Source: Victivallales bacterium
GTDB lineage: Bacteria; Verrucomicrobiota; Lentisphaeria; Oligosphaerales; Oligosphaeraceae
Direction of reading: 5' to 3'
NCBI GenBank assembly: GCA_900771165.1
Contig: CAAGMX010000291.1
Location: 1 to 6,275 of the forward strand
DNA: 6,275 nucleotides
Shown: piece after piece, positions 4,888 to 6,275 of the stretch
Layout: each line of letters opens with the position of its first letter
How positions within the stretch are numbered: position 1 is the stretch's first letter
Notes under the pieces: generated by a model
Databases searched by the model: none
What the model saw: the letters and a program-made list of their open reading frames with translations, nothing else
Told to the model about the DNA's origin: nothing
Made by a program: the position numbers and the translations under genes

Positions 4888-6275
4888 ATGATTTCCCGCT
4901 TTGCCGAATTTCTCCGCAAAGGAGCCGCCTGGGCGGTCTTCCTTGCCACTACCCTTCTTTTGTCCCAAGGAGTGCGGGCCGACTGGACCATTGACTTGGT
5001 CTCCGGCTCCGAGGTGAACGGCACCTTCCTGGAAGGCAAATACATCGACGGCGTCTCCACCCGGGGCGCCACCCAGGTGTATCTGACCACCGACGAAAAC
5101 AACTGCCAGATGCTGAATCTGCTGCTGCTCCGGGATGACACCCAGGAGTGGGCGGGCATCACCTGGGAGGAGGTGCTGGGAGGCAAGGGGAACAACCCCG
5201 TTCTGACCTCCACCAAAATCCAGCTCTATCCCAATGCCGGCGTGGGCCAGATTCTGATTCCCGCCAACAGCAACCGGGTGCTCCTGGGCACCGTCTACCA
5301 CAATCTGCTCAATGGGACGGACTCCAGCGGCGCCGTGGGTTTTGACAAGCTGAATTCCGCCCAGTCCACCAACGCGGGCATCTACGCCAACAAGGTGAAG
5401 GTGAATGGCCCCGGCAGCGTGATGATGCTGAAGGGATTCAACTTCACCGTGGCGGAGGGCACGGTCTTCGAGACGGACGAAGAGGTGCCCCTGGAGGTCT
5501 CTCCCCTGGACGAGGTCTTCACCTGCACGGCCTGGAATGGCTCCGACCTGGTGCCCACCACGGCCGTGAAGTTCACCATGGCCGGCTTGGCCACGGAGAG
5601 CACCGGCACCGGCTCCGTGCTTCTCACTCCGGATGGCGGCTTCCGTTTTATCCCGAAGAAGGATTTCTTCGGCACGGTCACCCTGGAATACACCGCCACC
5701 TCCACCGAGGGAAAGGGAAGTGTGAAAGGCAGCCTCACCGTGACGGTCCACGATGTGGATGACATTCCCACGCTGACCAACAAAGGCTCCAGCTTTGTCC
5801 TCATCGAGGGCAAGGCGGTGAAAGATTTGGGCGATGCCATCTACCTGAATTTCTCTGAAGAGGAGGTGGATCGGGAACCCTCTCTGAAGAGCGAGGCCAC
5901 CTTGACCTTCACTCCCGTGGACGGAGAGGGGGAGACCATCACCTTCCCGGTGACCCTCACCCCCGTGACCACCAGCGACCGGGAGCCTGGAACATACACC
6001 TACAGCGTGGATTTCTCCCAGGTGGATCTGGTGATCCCCTACACCACCGTGAAGCATCCCGCCGCTCGGAAAGAGTACACGGGAATCCTCTCGGTCACCG
6101 ACGGCGGCAAGGAGGCCTATGCGGTGACGTTGGACGGCATCCCCGCGATAGTGAAGGATGTGGATATTGCGCCGGTGATCACCGGGTTCGGAACCAAGCC
6201 TATCTCCGGCATGCTGGAGCTCGTGGCGGGTAAGGTTCGTACTTGGAAGGTCCAGGCGGACTCCCTCTTCACCCC
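4888..6275 (+). CDS. Large exported protein with cadherin/Ig-like domain (3' end beyond window)
   Basis: Open from the ATG at 4888 to the right edge: 462 codons and no stop, so the C-terminus is missing. Residues 1-31 are a signal peptide (basic F-L-R-K-G, core AVFLATTLLL, cleavage after V-R-A). Residues 32-190 are a beta-rich, Asn/Gly-rich segment that I do not recognise. Residues about 195-293 match bacterial cadherin-like tandem domains: TDEEVPLEVSP, then GSVLLTPDGGFRFIPKKDFFG, then TLEYTATSTEGKG, ending LTVTVHDVDDIPTL. That is the usual 'dG-f-y-P-dffG-t-f-Y ... VtVtV-vDD-P' pattern. A second, more divergent unit seems to cover about 300-430 (ILSVTDGGKEAYAVTL, VKDVDIAPVITG). Such domains usually occur in long adhesins or surface scaffolds, often calcium-dependent. 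The gene lies 69 bases behind the dockerin-like gene and is probably in the same operon. Confidence 0.85.
   Translation, partial: MISRFAEFLRKGAAWAVFLATTLLLSQGVRADWTIDLVSGSEVNGTFLEGKYIDGVSTRGATQVYLTTDENNCQMLNLLLLRDDTQEWAGITWEEVLGGKGNNPVLTSTKIQLYPNAGVGQILIPANSNRVLLGTVYHNLLNGTDSSGAVGFDKLNSAQSTNAGIYANKVKVNGPGSVMMLKGFNFTVAEGTVFETDEEVPLEVSPLDEVFTCTAWNGSDLVPTTAVKFTMAGLATESTGTGSVLLTPDGGFRFIPKKDFFGTVTLEYTATSTEGKGSVKGSLTVTVHDVDDIPTLTNKGSSFVLIEGKAVKDLGDAIYLNFSEEEVDREPSLKSEATLTFTPVDGEGETITFPVTLTPVTTSDREPGTYTYSVDFSQVDLVIPYTTVKHPAARKEYTGILSVTDGGKEAYAVTLDGIPAIVKDVDIAPVITGFGTKPISGMLELVAGKVRTWKVQADSLFT

Noticed and set aside
3439..6057. Long (872-codon) minus-strand open frame opposite the second and third secreted-protein genes
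   Set aside because: It is codon-aligned with both plus-strand genes, so stops would need the sense codons CTA, TTA or TCA, which are rare in GC-rich genes. Its Gly/His-rich composition and lack of domains mark it as a shadow.

Overview
The window is GC-rich, gene-dense bacterial DNA with a divergent layout. Two genes on the minus strand (a partial lipoprotein gene and a sigma-54 activator) face away from at least three genes on the plus strand, all of which appear to encode exported proteins. Most starts lack a good Shine-Dalgarno sequence. The exported proteins combine GWNLVS / G-x-x-WIY style segments, dockerin-like EF-hand repeats and cadherin-like beta domains. This mix suggests a Gram-negative member of the PVC group (Lentisphaerota/Verrucomicrobiota/Planctomycetota-like). 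That placement is inferred from style only; no marker gene is present.

Layout. Positions 1-479 (minus): a lipoprotein cut by the window edge. Positions 493-1905 (minus): an NtrC-type sigma-54 enhancer-binding protein with intact AAA+ and HTH parts but a degenerate receiver. Positions 1906-2350: a 445-base divergent intergenic region with a near-consensus -24/-12 sigma-54 promoter at 2162-2178 pointing at the plus-strand genes, several palindromes upstream of it, and a possible sigma-70-type promoter for the activator. Positions 2351-3355 (plus): a secreted protein of unknown function. Positions 3529-4818 (plus): a secreted protein ending in two tandem 63-residue dockerin-like calcium-binding repeats. 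Position 4888 to the right edge (plus): the first 462 residues of a larger exported protein with a cadherin/Ig-like domain.

Working model (inference): the activator switches on RNA polymerase-sigma-54 at the divergent promoter. This makes a set of cell-surface or extracellular proteins, at least one with calcium-binding repeats and one that looks like a large adhesin or scaffold. The lipoprotein gene directly behind the activator is probably co-transcribed with it. The degenerate receiver suggests that the input is not ordinary phosphorylation. The sequence shows no enzyme domain, RNA gene, mobile element or CRISPR array.
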